The notes below the pieces were generated by a model, which saw nothing but the letters and a program-made list of their open reading frames with translations, made no database searches and was not told where the DNA came from. Below are positions 16,999 through 28,433 of a stretch of 64,000 nt of DNA, one piece after another. The stretch is taken from assembly GCF_013002705.1 (NCBI RefSeq), contig NZ_JABEND010000010.1, forward strand, positions 62,001-126,000, written 5' to 3'. Both the position numbers and the translations under genes were made by a program. This DNA is from Nakamurella aerolata (GTDB taxonomy: Bacteria > Actinomycetota > Actinomycetes > Mycobacteriales > Nakamurellaceae). The first letter of the stretch is position 1. Each line of letters begins with the position of its first letter.

Positions 16999-17051
16999 AC
17001 TGCACATGCGCGAGAACTGTCCATGCGCGCCGGACTGGACATGCGCGCCTG
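16999..17051 (+). repeat. 17-18 bp tandem repeat, three copies
   Basis: ACTGCACATGCGCGAGA, ACTGTCCATGCGCGCCGG and ACTGGACATGCGCGCCTG follow head to tail upstream of the MFS transporter. Each carries the palindrome-like core CATGCGCG. Confidence 0.7.
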
Positions 17052-17174
17052 ACGCGAATTCACGACGTCGGCGCGGCGGCCGCCCGGCCCGGGTTGCCTG
17101 CACCAAAGCGCTCATGCCGGCGGTCTGGCACATTTCGGTCCTATGCGAAACCGGGCGGCCATAGCGTCACCGGC

Positions 17175-18632
17175 ATGACGGCATTCCTGGCGCTCTGTCT
17201 GGCTTTCGCTATGATCCAACTCGATGTCACGGTGGTGTACACGGCACTGCCGGCCATCGGCGACAGCTTGCAAGCGCCAGCGGCGAGCCTGACCTGGGTG
17301 GTGGACGCTTACACGATCGCGTTCGCCGCGCTGCTGGTCACCGGCGGGGCGCTGGGCGACCGGCTCGGCGGCCGTCGGGTCTTCCAACTCGGCCTGCTGC
17401 TGTTCGGACTGGCGTCCGCGGCATGCGCCGCCGCACCCAACCTCGCCGTGCTCGCGGTGGCCAGGCTGGTCCAGGGCATCGGCGCCGCGGTCGCGTTGCC
17501 AACGTCGCTGTCGCTGCTCAACGTCGCATACCCGGATGCCGAGCGGCGCAACCGAATGGTGGCCTGGTGGGCGGCCGTCGGCAGCATCGCGGCCGCGATC
17601 GGACCGGTATTGGGCGGCACGCTGACCGACCTGCTCGGTTGGCGCAGCCTGTTCCTGGTGAACGTGCCGGTCGTCGCACTCGGAGTGTTGCTGGTACGCA
17701 AGGCATTGCCGCCTGATGCCGACCGAAACCCGGCGACCGGATCGCGGCTGGACCCGATCGGTCAGCTGCTCGCCGCGCTGGCACTCGGCGCCGGGGTGGC
17801 GGCGATCATCGAGCGTTCGGTGCCGCTGGCGGCCATCGGCGTGGCAGCGGCCGCCGCGTTCGTGCTGGCCGAGCGGCGGGTGCGGCACCCGATGATCCCG
17901 GGAGACCTGTTTGCCCACAACGAGTTCAGGGCAGCGATCTTCGTCGGTGCCGCCCTGAACTTCGGCACCTATGGTCAGCTCTTCCTGATGGCGTTCTACT
18001 TCCAACGGTTGCAGGGCTACTCACCCAGCCAGGCGGGGCTGGCCACCACCCCCGAACTCATCGCCAGCATCGCCGCGGCCGTGCTCGCCACCCGGCTGCT
18101 CGGCCGGTTCGGCCGAATGCCGCTGATCATCGCCGGAACCGGCATCGCCACCGTCGGATTGCTGGTGTTGGCGATCTTTCACCGCCCGGTCGGGTACGCA
18201 CTGCTGCTCGGCCCGATCATGGCGATCGGGTTCGGCACCGCGCTCGCCGTACCGGCCGCAACAGCCACCGCGCTCACCGCCGGCGGCTCCGGGTACGCCG
18301 GCGTGGCCAGCGGCCTGTTCAATGCCAGCCGGCAATTCGGCGGATCGATAGGGCTGGCCGTCTTCGGTGCGTTGACGGCGGCAACCTTTCTCCCCGGCTT
18401 TCGGCTCAGCATGCTGTGCGGCGCCGCCGTGATGATCTCGGCGGCCCTGGCCACCGCGCTGGCCACCCGCCGCTCCGGTCGCGGGCGCCGCGGCACGGCC
18501 GTGGACAACCCGGAATCGCCTGGCACCGGCCAGCTACCGTCGAACAATGGAGCACAGCCAAGACAGTCGGGGCGGGCAGAGCTCGCGATTCAGGGAAGAC
18601 TTCGCCGCGTTGGTCAACCAACTCGCCGGTGA
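17175..18632 (+). CDS. DHA2-family MFS drug exporter
   Basis: A 485-residue membrane protein with 14 predicted hydrophobic segments in the first 430 residues. It has the MFS motif A segment GGALGDRLGGRRVFQLG, motif D-like IQLDVTVVYTALPAIG, motif B RLVQGIGAAVALPTSLSL and motif C GSIAAAIGPVLGGTL. Such proton-coupled pumps expel hydrophobic cations and antibiotics. The ATG at 17175 is 7 nt after a TAGCGT box (17162-17167), suggesting leaderless expression; the open frame extends upstream but without coding character. The hydrophilic C-terminal tail overlaps the next gene by 86 bp, and the last 30 residues may be poorly conserved. Confidence 0.88.
   Translation: MTAFLALCLAFAMIQLDVTVVYTALPAIGDSLQAPAASLTWVVDAYTIAFAALLVTGGALGDRLGGRRVFQLGLLLFGLASAACAAAPNLAVLAVARLVQGIGAAVALPTSLSLLNVAYPDAERRNRMVAWWAAVGSIAAAIGPVLGGTLTDLLGWRSLFLVNVPVVALGVLLVRKALPPDADRNPATGSRLDPIGQLLAALALGAGVAAIIERSVPLAAIGVAAAAAFVLAERRVRHPMIPGDLFAHNEFRAAIFVGAALNFGTYGQLFLMAFYFQRLQGYSPSQAGLATTPELIASIAAAVLATRLLGRFGRMPLIIAGTGIATVGLLVLAIFHRPVGYALLLGPIMAIGFGTALAVPAATATALTAGGSGYAGVASGLFNASRQFGGSIGLAVFGALTAATFLPGFRLSMLCGAAVMISAALATALATRRSGRGRRGTAVDNPESPGTGQLPSNNGAQPRQSGRAELAIQGRLRRVGQPTRR
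18535..18540 (+). promoter_or_regulatory. -10 box (TACCGT) 6 nt before the AAA-ATPase ATG
   Basis: TACCGT then CGAACA then ATG at 18547, inside the 3' end of the MFS gene. The geometry predicts an internal, leaderless promoter for the downstream gene. Confidence 0.45.
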
Positions 18633-20238
18633 GTGGCGGAACGCGGCGCCGGGCAGCGTTGAACTGCGCGACGTCCTCATCGAGCATCTCGGTACCGAGC
18701 CGGATGAGTTGCCGACCATCGGGGAGGACGTCCCGGCACATCGTTTGACCGACATCGATATCGCGCTGTCGGCCGTGGCCGACGCCGATCCTGACGCCAA
18801 GCTGGTTGGCGTCCGCAGCATGCAACGGCACCATTCGTCGCTGCAGGATCTGGTGTCCGACCAGCCGGGAATGTCCTCGCCGGTCGGCGCCGTCGAATAC
18901 GCCAACCTGCCGACCGGACCCGATTCCGAGCGCGCCGTCGTCGCATTCGGGGTGCGACTGTTTCGCTACCGGGGCCAGCCGGTGGCGGTGTTGCAGCGCG
19001 CCGCGAATCCGCAGTACGGCAGCATGTCCGCGCGGGTGGAAGTGGTGGCGGCCGACCGCGAGCTGGTGGCGGCGCTGCTCGCCGAGATCCGCGCGCTGGC
19101 GGTCGAGCGCAGCGTGCTGCGCGGTCAGGTGGTCAGCCTCACCGCCAACGAATACGGCCCCTCCGCTGGTGGCGTCACCTTCGTTGCTCGCCCCGACATT
19201 CCCGCCGACCGGGTGATCCTGCCGGAGGGCACCCTCGACCGCATCCATCGGCACGTGCTGTCGCTGGCGACGGTCAAGGCCCAACTGCAAGCCGCCGGCC
19301 AGCATCTCAAGCGCGGCGTGCTGCTGTACGGCCCGCCCGGCACCGGAAAGACCCACACCGTGCGGCATCTCATCGGTTCCACCCCGGACACAACGGTGCT
19401 GCTGCTCACCGGCAGCAGCCTCGGCTTCATCGGCGAGGCCGCCGCGATTGCCAGGGCGCACCAACCCGCGATGGTGGTGCTCGAGGATGTCGACCTGATC
19501 GCGATGGACCGACACTTCGACGCGCACGGGCCCAAGCCGCTGCTGTTCGAACTGCTCGACGCCATGGACGGACTGGACACCGACGCCGATGTCGTCTTCC
19601 TGCTCACCACCAACCGCGTCGATCTGCTGGAGCAGGCGCTGGCCCAGCGACCTGGCCGGGTCGACCTTGCTGTTGAGGTTCCGCTGCCGGACCGCGATGC
19701 CAGGGCACAGCTGGTGCGGCTGTACGCCGGCGAGCTGCCGTTCTCGGACCAGGCGATCGACCGCTGGGCCGACCAGTCTGAGGGCGCGACCGCCTCGTTC
19801 GCCAAGGAAGCGGTGCGGCGCACCGTCCTGCGCGCCGCGCTGGCCGGGCATCCACCCACCGACGACGATCTGCTCGGTGCGTTGGCCGATCTGAACTCGG
19901 ACGCGGAGCGGCTGAGCCGGTCGTTGATGGGCGTCGGCGGGGACGATCGACCGTCCTTCGACCCGGACGACCCAGTCGGTTTCGGTCCAGAACCGGGGCT
20001 GTACCCGGGGGTCACCTTCGCCTCGGCGGCGGCGCCCACCGCCTACTCGTCCACGCTGGAGTTGACCTTCGACGAGCCGGGCCGCGCCGGGGCGAACGCC
20101 GATCCGGACCCATCGGCGGGATCGGGTCCCTCGGTCGAGCCGCCCGAGCCTGCTGAGCGGGCCGAGCGGGCCGAGCAGAGCAAGCCGGTCAAGCCGTCAC
20201 CGCCGGCGGACAGCGGTGAACCGAGCGCGCCGAGCTGA
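18547..20238 (+). CDS. AAA-family ATPase
   Basis: A 563-residue protein. Residues 1-240 are an uncharacterised N-terminal domain. Residues 250-450 are a single AAA module of the classical CDC48/FtsH-like type: Walker A GPPGTGKTHT, Walker B MVVLEDVDLI, sensor 1 LLTTNR and arginine-finger region AQRPGRVD. The last 60 residues are Pro/Glu-rich and disordered. AAA proteins of this type remodel or unfold partner proteins; the partner is unknown. The gene overlaps the MFS transporter and may be co-expressed, but it also has its own leaderless-type promoter. Confidence 0.82.
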   Translation: MEHSQDSRGGQSSRFREDFAALVNQLAGEWRNAAPGSVELRDVLIEHLGTEPDELPTIGEDVPAHRLTDIDIALSAVADADPDAKLVGVRSMQRHHSSLQDLVSDQPGMSSPVGAVEYANLPTGPDSERAVVAFGVRLFRYRGQPVAVLQRAANPQYGSMSARVEVVAADRELVAALLAEIRALAVERSVLRGQVVSLTANEYGPSAGGVTFVARPDIPADRVILPEGTLDRIHRHVLSLATVKAQLQAAGQHLKRGVLLYGPPGTGKTHTVRHLIGSTPDTTVLLLTGSSLGFIGEAAAIARAHQPAMVVLEDVDLIAMDRHFDAHGPKPLLFELLDAMDGLDTDADVVFLLTTNRVDLLEQALAQRPGRVDLAVEVPLPDRDARAQLVRLYAGELPFSDQAIDRWADQSEGATASFAKEAVRRTVLRAALAGHPPTDDDLLGALADLNSDAERLSRSLMGVGGDDRPSFDPDDPVGFGPEPGLYPGVTFASAAAPTAYSSTLELTFDEPGRAGANADPDPSAGSGPSVEPPEPAERAERAEQSKPVKPSPPADSGEPSAPS

Positions 20239-20634
20239 CGGTCAGGGCGCTGCTCTGATCGATGGCCGGCATCGGCCCGGCGCTGAGCGGCACTGCGCGG
20301 CACTGCGCGGCACTGCGCGGGCGCGGACCGGCACCGCCGAGTGCGGACCGGCACCCCCGGGCGCGGCACTGCTGGGCGCAGCACCGCCGGGCGCGGCCGG
20401 CAAGACCGCGGTGCCCCCGCGGCGGATTGCTCGTTCCGGTGGCGGTTGAGGCACACTGGTCTGCGGGCTCGGCAGGGCCGGTATCTGCCGGGCTCCGCAC
20501 AACCAGCGACCCGCTTCCGCGCGGGTCGATCGTGCGGCCGCCGGCGCCCTGGCTGACCGCGGCGGGACCCGGACCGACCCAGGACGGGACGCAAGGGACG
20601 AGACTCAGGAACAAAGAAGGAGCTGTGCACCGCT
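20239..20634 (+). other. Intergenic stretch with short GC-rich repeats
   Basis: The 396 bp between the AAA ATPase and ettA hold no convincing gene. Three copies of the 10-mer GCGGCACTGC run from 20287 to 20316, followed by degenerate relatives (GCGCGGACCGGCACC and similar) to about 20400. The ettA promoter should lie in the 3' part, but I cannot place it with confidence. Confidence 0.6.
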
Positions 20635-22311
<1,677 letters not shown>

Positions 22312-22315
22312 ACCG

Positions 22316-22774
22316 ATGCCAGCGCGGGTGCCGGTGCCTGATCTGACCGGGCTCAGCCATGCCGGCGGCCCGGCCGCCGACACCGGTGTCCACCTGATCG
22401 CGCTGACCGGGGCGGACGCCGGCGCGGTCGCGGCGGCATCGGATCACCTCGACACCGCGGTGATCCCCGGTGCCGTCGCCACCGCTGCCACCGCACCGGT
22501 CGCCGAGTACGCCATCGCGGTGCTCGCGGCCGGCCAGGTGTCGCTGCCGGCGGCACGAGTGGAGTTGCTGTATTTCCTCGGCCAGGTCACCGAGGCCGCG
22601 CAAGCACCGGCCGCCGAGCCCGGCGTCATCGGCTGCCGGGCGCTGCTGCCGGAAATCCTGCGGGTCGCCGAGCATTGCGAAGGCGATACCAGCGAGCAGG
22701 TCCGCGAGGAAGCCGCCGACACCGCTGAGTCGGCGCTCGAGGCCATCGACACCATCGAGGCCAGCGGCGGCTGA
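22316..22774 (+). CDS. Hypothetical protein downstream of ettA
   Basis: A 152-residue Ala-rich protein starting 4 bp after ettA and so probably in its operon. No signal peptide or membrane segment is seen. The C-terminal half looks helical (ARVELLYFLGQVTEAAQAPA, then CRALLPEILRVAEHCEGDTS, AESALEAIDTIEA), faintly like HEAT-type helices. I do not recognise the family. Codon use and GC at third positions match neighbouring genes, which supports it being real. Confidence 0.6.
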   Translation: MPARVPVPDLTGLSHAGGPAADTGVHLIALTGADAGAVAAASDHLDTAVIPGAVATAATAPVAEYAIAVLAAGQVSLPAARVELLYFLGQVTEAAQAPAAEPGVIGCRALLPEILRVAEHCEGDTSEQVREEAADTAESALEAIDTIEASGG

Positions 22775-23010
22775 CCGGTCCGGACCGGCAGTGCGACACC
22801 CAGGCCGGCGAACACCGCCAGCCGCCGGCCACGGCGAGCGCCCGGCCACGCGCGGTGTGGTGACCGGCGCCGCAGCCCAGCATCACCGGCACGCCGGCCC
22901 GGCTGGACTAGGCTCGATGACGCTGCTGCCGGCAACGACGCCGGCGGCGAATGGCCGCGGCTGATCGGCTACCGGCCAGCACGTCCGATGCGTCAACCAG
23001 GAGCGCTGTA

Positions 23011-26000
23011 GTGACTCAGCAGAGCGGCACCGCCGATCCAGCGGTGTTGGCCGAAGCGGAGGCCGCCGACCCCAGCCGGGCGACGATGATCCGCCAGTAT
23101 TTCCGACACCTCGCCGACGACGACCTCCCGGAGAATCCGGCCGACGTGGTCGCCGCCATCAACAGCCACTTGCGCATCGGCACACAGCGACCGCCGGGCA
23201 CCATCGCCATCCGGGTCTACAACCCGCCGGCCGCCGAGGTCGGTGTCGACGGGCGGAGCGAGTCGTTCACCGTGATCGACATCGTCAACGACGACATGCC
23301 GCACCTGGTGGACACCGTTGTCGGGGTGCTGATCAACGCCGGCATCAGGGTGCACCGGGTGTTCCACCCGATCCTGAAGATCCGGCGCGCGTCCGAGGGG
23401 CAGCTGATCGACTGCGAGGACCGGCTTTCCGGCTTCGGTGGCGGTGTGGTGGCCGCGGCCGACTCGGCCGACACCGAGGAGGCGGGCGCCGCGGCCGCCG
23501 CTGCCGAGCAGGGCGCCAACGCGAACGGCAAGGCGGCCGGTGCGGTCGGTAAAGAGTCGTGGATGCGGGTGCTTGTCGAACGGCTCACCGACGCCGAGCG
23601 CGCCGAGCAGCTCCAGCAACAACTGGACTCGGCGCTGCGCAGTGTCCGGGCGGTGGTCGCCGACGGCCCGCAGATGCAGGCCCGGCTGCAGGAGATCGCA
23701 GGCGAGCTGCGCCCTGAGGACGCCGAGTACGCCGAGCTGATCGACTGGTTCGCGGACGGCAACATGGTGCCGCTGGGAGTGGCCGGGGGCGGCGGCCCGG
23801 CGTTGGGCAGCTACCGCTCCGAACTCGACGACCCCGGATCCGACGACCCCGAAAACGACGACGCCGGATCCGACAACACCGGATCTGACAACGCCGGAAA
23901 CGACGGGGCCGGATTCGACGGGGCCGGATCCGATGAGGCGGGCGCGGCGGCAGCGGCGCAACCGCAGCCGGTGTCGTTGTCGCAGGCGGTGTCGTTGTCA
24001 CAGAGCGAATCCGGGTCGCTGATCAACCCGGCGTTGCCGGCGTTGACGCTCGACATCACGGTGGGCGGCCGGCAGGCCAAGATCACCGGAGTGCTGCAGG
24101 CCCGCGGCATCAACGCCGACCCCAGTGGGGTGCCGGTGTTGCGCCGATTGGTCGGACGCACGCTGGACAAGCTGGGTGCCGAGCCGGACTCCTACACCGG
24201 CCAACGGGTCGTCGAACTGCTCGGGCAGTACCCGCGGGTGGAACTGTTCTGGGCCGATCCGGAGCAGGCCAGCGACCTGGTGGCCGAGGTGCTGCGTGGG
24301 TCGGGAAGACGAGACCTGCGCGCGTTCGTGCAGCAGGACCCCCTGCACCGCTTCGTCGTGGTGCTGGTGTTCCTGGCCAAGGACCGCTGGAACACCGAGA
24401 ACCGACTCAAGATGCAGCAGGTGCTGCTGCATCAGCTGCGCGGCGACGACATCAGATACAGCGCCTTGGTAGCGCAAAGTGAGCTGGCCGTCGTGCATTT
24501 CACGGTGCGGACCGGGCAGCCAACCACGATCAACACCGCGGCGTTGTCGGCCCAGCTCACCGACGCGGTACGCAGCTGGGAGGACGATCTGGTCACCTCC
24601 GTCGTCGGCGACGTAGACCTGCTGGACACCGCCGGCGCCATCGCCAGGTACTCCACCGCCTTCGACCAGGCCTACAAGGAGGACTTCACCGGCGCGGACG
24701 CCGTGGAAGACCTGCGCAGGCTGGACAGCCTCGCGGGGCCGGACGATCTCGCGCTGTCGATCTCGGTACCGCAGGACGACGGGCAGGTGCAGCGGCGGTT
24801 GCGGCTGTATGTCGCCGGCGGCACGGTGAGCCTGTCCCGCGCGTTCCCTGTACTGCAGAGCATGGGCGCCGAGGTGATCGACGAGCGGCCGTACCAGGTG
24901 ACGCGCAGCGACGGAACCCGTTGTCACATCTACGATTTCGGGTTGACCTTCCCGGACGTCAAGCTGCCGGAGACCGAGCAGTTGGAGGCGGTCCGGCCCC
25001 GGTTCAGCGAGGCGTTCCTGGCGAGCTGGCGCGGCGACGCCGCCGTCGACGGGTTCAACACCCTGGTACTGGCCGCCGATCTCGACTGGCGGCAGATCGC
25101 CGTGCTGCGAGCGTACGCCCACTACCTGCAGCAGATCGGCTTCCCCTACACTCAGGGCTACATCGAGCGGGTGCTGCGCAACCACCCCGACCTGGTCAGG
25201 GAGCTGTCGGCGTTGTTCGACGCACGGTTTGATCCGCGCGCCGCCGAACCGGATACCAGCAGCCGGGTGCAGCGCATCGAGGCCGCACTCGACGAGGTCA
25301 CCAGCCTTGACGCGGACCGGATCCTGCGGATGTTCCTTGCATTGATCCTGGCCACCGACCGCACCAACGCCTACACCGCCGCGTACCTGCAGCCCAGTGC
25401 GGCCGGGCAGTTACCGCCCCTGGCCTTCAAGCTGGTTCCCAGCCGGATCCCCGGTGTTCCCAAACCTGTTCCGGTGCACGAGATCTGGGTGTACTCACCG
25501 CGCGTCGAAGGGGTCCACCTGCGGTTCGGCGCGGTCGCCCGCGGCGGGCTGCGCTGGTCGGATCGACCGGAAGACTTCCGCACCGAGATCCTCGGCCTGG
25601 TCAAGGCCCAAGAGGTCAAGAACGCTGTGATCGTCCCGGTCGGCGCCAAGGGCGGGTTCGTGGTCAGGAAGCCGCCGGTACCCACGGGCGACCCGGCCGC
25701 CGATCGGGAAGCCCAACTGGCCGAAGGTGTTTCGGCCTACCGGCAGTTCATCTCTGCGTTGCTGTCGGTCACCGACAACCGGGTGGCCGACGCGATCGTG
25801 CCACCGGACGACGTGGTCAGGCACGACGAGGACGACCCCTACCTGGTGGTCGCCGCGGACAAGGGCACCGCGACCTTCTCCGACATCGCCAACGAAGTGG
25901 CGCAGTCGCACGGGTTCTGGCTCGGCGACGCCTTCGCCTCCGGTGGTAGCGAGGGCTACGACCACAAGGCGATGGGCATCACCGCCCGCGGTGCCTGGGA

Positions 26001-27954
26001 GTCGGTCAAGCACCACTTCCGCGACCTCGGGGTGGACACCCAGAGCCAGGAGTTCACCGCCGTCGGCGTCGGTGACATGTCCGGTGACGTCTTCGGCAAC
26101 GGCATGTTGCTGTCGGACCAGCTGCGGCTGGTCGCCGCCTTCGACCATCGGCACATCTTCATCGACCCGGATCCGGTGGCGGCCACCGGATATGCCGAGC
26201 GGCAGCGGCTTTTCGAACTGCCCCGTTCGTCGTGGGCCGACTACAACCGGGAGCTGATCAGCGCCGGCGGCGGAGTGTGGCCGCGTACCGCGAAGTCGAT
26301 CCCGATCTCCGACCAGACCCGGCGTGCCCTCGGCCTGCCCGGCTCGGTGACGGCACTGTCACCGGCCGAGTTGATGCGGGCGATTCTGCTGGCGCCGGTC
26401 GACCTGTTCTGGAACGGCGGCATCGGCACCTACGTCAAGGCCTCGGACGAGACCAACGCCGAGGTCGGCGACAAGGCCAACGACCCGGTCCGCGTCAACG
26501 GAAAAGACTTGCGGGTGAAGGTGATCGGCGAGGGCGGCAACCTCGGCGTCACCCAGCGCGGGCGCATCGAGTTCGCCCGCGGCGGCGGCGCCGTGAACAC
26601 CGACGCCATCGACAACTCCGCCGGCGTCGACACCTCCGACCACGAGGTGAACATCAAGATCGCGCTCACCCCGCAGGTCACCGACGGCACCCTGTCCGGC
26701 CCGGCCAGGCGCGAGCTGCTGGAGTCGATGACCGACGACGTCGCCGCGCTGGTACTGGCCGACAACACCGCGCAGAACCGCCTGCTCGGCGTCTCCAGGG
26801 CCCACGCGGCACCGATGATGTCGGTGCACCGCAGGCTGATCGGGACCCTGGAGTCCACCGCCGGGCTCGACCGCGCGCTGGAGTTCCTGCCCGACGACGA
26901 GACCATCAGCGTGCGCGAGGCGGCCGGCGAGGGCCTCACCTCACCCGAGCTCAGCGTGCTGGTCGCCTACGTCAAGTCCGCCGCGGCCAGGGAGATGCTG
27001 GCCAGCGATCTCCCGGACGACCCGGCCTTCACCGGCCAGCTGTCCGAGTACTTCCCGGAGCGGATGCGCAGCGAGCAGGGCAGCGCCATCCAGGCCCACC
27101 CGCTGGCCAAGGAGATCGTCACCACCGCAACCGTCAACGAGGTGGTCAACAACGGCGGCATCTCGTACCTGTCCAGGATCGCGGAGGAGACCGCGGCGAC
27201 GGCGGTCGACGGCATCAGGGCCTACCGGGTGGTGTCGGAGATCTTCGGGCTGCCCCGACTGTGGGCCGACATTGCGGCCAGGGACAACAAGATCCCGGCA
27301 GCGGCACAGGACAGGCTGCTGCTGGACACCAGGCGACTGCTCGACCGGGCCAGCCGCTGGATGCTGTCCCGCCGGCCGCAGCCACTGAACGTCAGCGCCG
27401 AGATCGACCGCTACGCCGGCCCGATCGGCACCCTGCTGCCGTTGATGCCCGAGCTGGTGACCGGTGTCGAGCGCGGCAACGTGGAGCGCGACACCGCCAG
27501 TTATGTCGCCGACGGGGTCGACCCGCAACTGGCCCGCAGGGTGGCGTACAGCCTGTACACCTTCAGCCTGCTCGACGTTGTCGATGTGGCGCTGGAGACC
27601 GACAGGTCGGTGCTGGAGGCCGCGCAGGTGTACTACGCGTTGTCGGCCCACCTGGACTTCGACCGGATGCTGTCGGAGGTGACAGCGCTGGAACGCGGCG
27701 ACCGGTGGCATGCGCTGGCGCGCCAGGCGGTGCGGGACGACCTGTACCGGTCCATGCGCCTGCTGGCCGCCGATGTGCTGTCCACCACCGAAGCTTCGCA
27801 GAGCGTCACCGAGAAGATCGCCCAGTGGGAGACCGAGAACGCCTCGCGGCTGGCGCGTTCCAGGTCGACCCTGTCCGAGATCGCCGGCAGTGCGGCCGGC
27901 GATCTGGCCGCGCTGTCGGTGGCGGCCAGGGAAGTCCGCTCGATGATCCGATGA
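23011..27954 (+). CDS. gdh: NAD-specific glutamate dehydrogenase, large L_180 type
   Basis: A 1647-residue enzyme oxidising glutamate to 2-oxoglutarate and ammonia with NAD. The N-terminal half holds ACT-like regulatory regions. The catalytic domain (about 780-1250) contains LRFGAVARGGLRWSDRPEDF, KAQEVKNAVIVPVGAKGGFV, the DKGTATFSDIANEVA block and NGGIGTYVK. The GTG at 23011 has AGGAG 7 nt upstream and is preferred to an ATG 20 codons earlier. Residues about 270-315 are an Asp/Gly/Asn/Ser low-complexity insertion encoded by degenerate DNA repeats (23818-23945). The last codons overlap the thioesterase in an ATGA. It is the Rv2476c equivalent. Confidence 0.93.
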   Translation: MTQQSGTADPAVLAEAEAADPSRATMIRQYFRHLADDDLPENPADVVAAINSHLRIGTQRPPGTIAIRVYNPPAAEVGVDGRSESFTVIDIVNDDMPHLVDTVVGVLINAGIRVHRVFHPILKIRRASEGQLIDCEDRLSGFGGGVVAAADSADTEEAGAAAAAAEQGANANGKAAGAVGKESWMRVLVERLTDAERAEQLQQQLDSALRSVRAVVADGPQMQARLQEIAGELRPEDAEYAELIDWFADGNMVPLGVAGGGGPALGSYRSELDDPGSDDPENDDAGSDNTGSDNAGNDGAGFDGAGSDEAGAAAAAQPQPVSLSQAVSLSQSESGSLINPALPALTLDITVGGRQAKITGVLQARGINADPSGVPVLRRLVGRTLDKLGAEPDSYTGQRVVELLGQYPRVELFWADPEQASDLVAEVLRGSGRRDLRAFVQQDPLHRFVVVLVFLAKDRWNTENRLKMQQVLLHQLRGDDIRYSALVAQSELAVVHFTVRTGQPTTINTAALSAQLTDAVRSWEDDLVTSVVGDVDLLDTAGAIARYSTAFDQAYKEDFTGADAVEDLRRLDSLAGPDDLALSISVPQDDGQVQRRLRLYVAGGTVSLSRAFPVLQSMGAEVIDERPYQVTRSDGTRCHIYDFGLTFPDVKLPETEQLEAVRPRFSEAFLASWRGDAAVDGFNTLVLAADLDWRQIAVLRAYAHYLQQIGFPYTQGYIERVLRNHPDLVRELSALFDARFDPRAAEPDTSSRVQRIEAALDEVTSLDADRILRMFLALILATDRTNAYTAAYLQPSAAGQLPPLAFKLVPSRIPGVPKPVPVHEIWVYSPRVEGVHLRFGAVARGGLRWSDRPEDFRTEILGLVKAQEVKNAVIVPVGAKGGFVVRKPPVPTGDPAADREAQLAEGVSAYRQFISALLSVTDNRVADAIVPPDDVVRHDEDDPYLVVAADKGTATFSDIANEVAQSHGFWLGDAFASGGSEGYDHKAMGITARGAWESVKHHFRDLGVDTQSQEFTAVGVGDMSGDVFGNGMLLSDQLRLVAAFDHRHIFIDPDPVAATGYAERQRLFELPRSSWADYNRELISAGGGVWPRTAKSIPISDQTRRALGLPGSVTALSPAELMRAILLAPVDLFWNGGIGTYVKASDETNAEVGDKANDPVRVNGKDLRVKVIGEGGNLGVTQRGRIEFARGGGAVNTDAIDNSAGVDTSDHEVNIKIALTPQVTDGTLSGPARRELLESMTDDVAALVLADNTAQNRLLGVSRAHAAPMMSVHRRLIGTLESTAGLDRALEFLPDDETISVREAAGEGLTSPELSVLVAYVKSAAAREMLASDLPDDPAFTGQLSEYFPERMRSEQGSAIQAHPLAKEIVTTATVNEVVNNGGISYLSRIAEETAATAVDGIRAYRVVSEIFGLPRLWADIAARDNKIPAAAQDRLLLDTRRLLDRASRWMLSRRPQPLNVSAEIDRYAGPIGTLLPLMPELVTGVERGNVERDTASYVADGVDPQLARRVAYSLYTFSLLDVVDVALETDRSVLEAAQVYYALSAHLDFDRMLSEVTALERGDRWHALARQAVRDDLYRSMRLLAADVLSTTEASQSVTEKIAQWETENASRLARSRSTLSEIAGSAAGDLAALSVAAREVRSMIR

Positions 27955-28433
27955 GCGGCCGGCCGCAGCCGATCACCCGAGCCGCCCCGGTCGAGCCGGT
28001 AGCCGGGCGATACGTCGTCCAGGTGCCGGTGCGCTGGTCCGACGTCGACGTCTTCGGCCACGTCAACAACGCGCGAACGGTGACGTTGCTGGAGGAGGCC
28101 AGGGTGCAGTGGATGTTCACCGACGCGCCGGCAAAAGGCTTGCAGGAGTTGACGAAGGGCGTTGTGGTCGCCTCGCTGACCATCGACTACCGGCGGGCCA
28201 TCTCGTTCGGTGACCCGGTGACGGTGTCGATGGGGGTCAGTCACATCGGCGGCAGTGCCTTCACCATCGACTATCAGGTGTATGCCGGCGCGGACGGCGA
28301 TCAGCTGGCGGCAACCGCCAGCACGGTGCTGGTGCCGGTGGATGCCAGTACCTTCAGGGCCCGCCGGCTGTCGGCGCCCGAGCGAGCCTTCCTGCAGCAG
28401 TATCGCGGGACAACCGATGCCGGGCCGCGATGA
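27951..28433 (+). CDS. 4HBT-type acyl-CoA thioesterase
   Basis: A 160-residue single hot-dog protein. The signature VRWSDVDVFGHVNNARTVTL carries the catalytic Asp of the 4-hydroxybenzoyl-CoA thioesterase family, followed by LLEEARVQWMF. The second strand region VVVASLTIDYRRAISFGDPV fits family members. It probably hydrolyses an acyl-CoA in the cytosol; the substrate is unknown. Both ends overlap neighbours in ATGA, so gdh, this gene and the next are translationally coupled. The same pair follows gdh in M. tuberculosis (Rv2475c, Rv2474c). Confidence 0.88.
   Translation: MSGRPQPITRAAPVEPVAGRYVVQVPVRWSDVDVFGHVNNARTVTLLEEARVQWMFTDAPAKGLQELTKGVVVASLTIDYRRAISFGDPVTVSMGVSHIGGSAFTIDYQVYAGADGDQLAATASTVLVPVDASTFRARRLSAPERAFLQQYRGTTDAGPR

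Noticed and set aside
26232-28433. 733-codon frame ending with the thioesterase
   Set aside because: Only the last 160 codons are real. The first part is an Arg/Gly-rich shadow of gdh.
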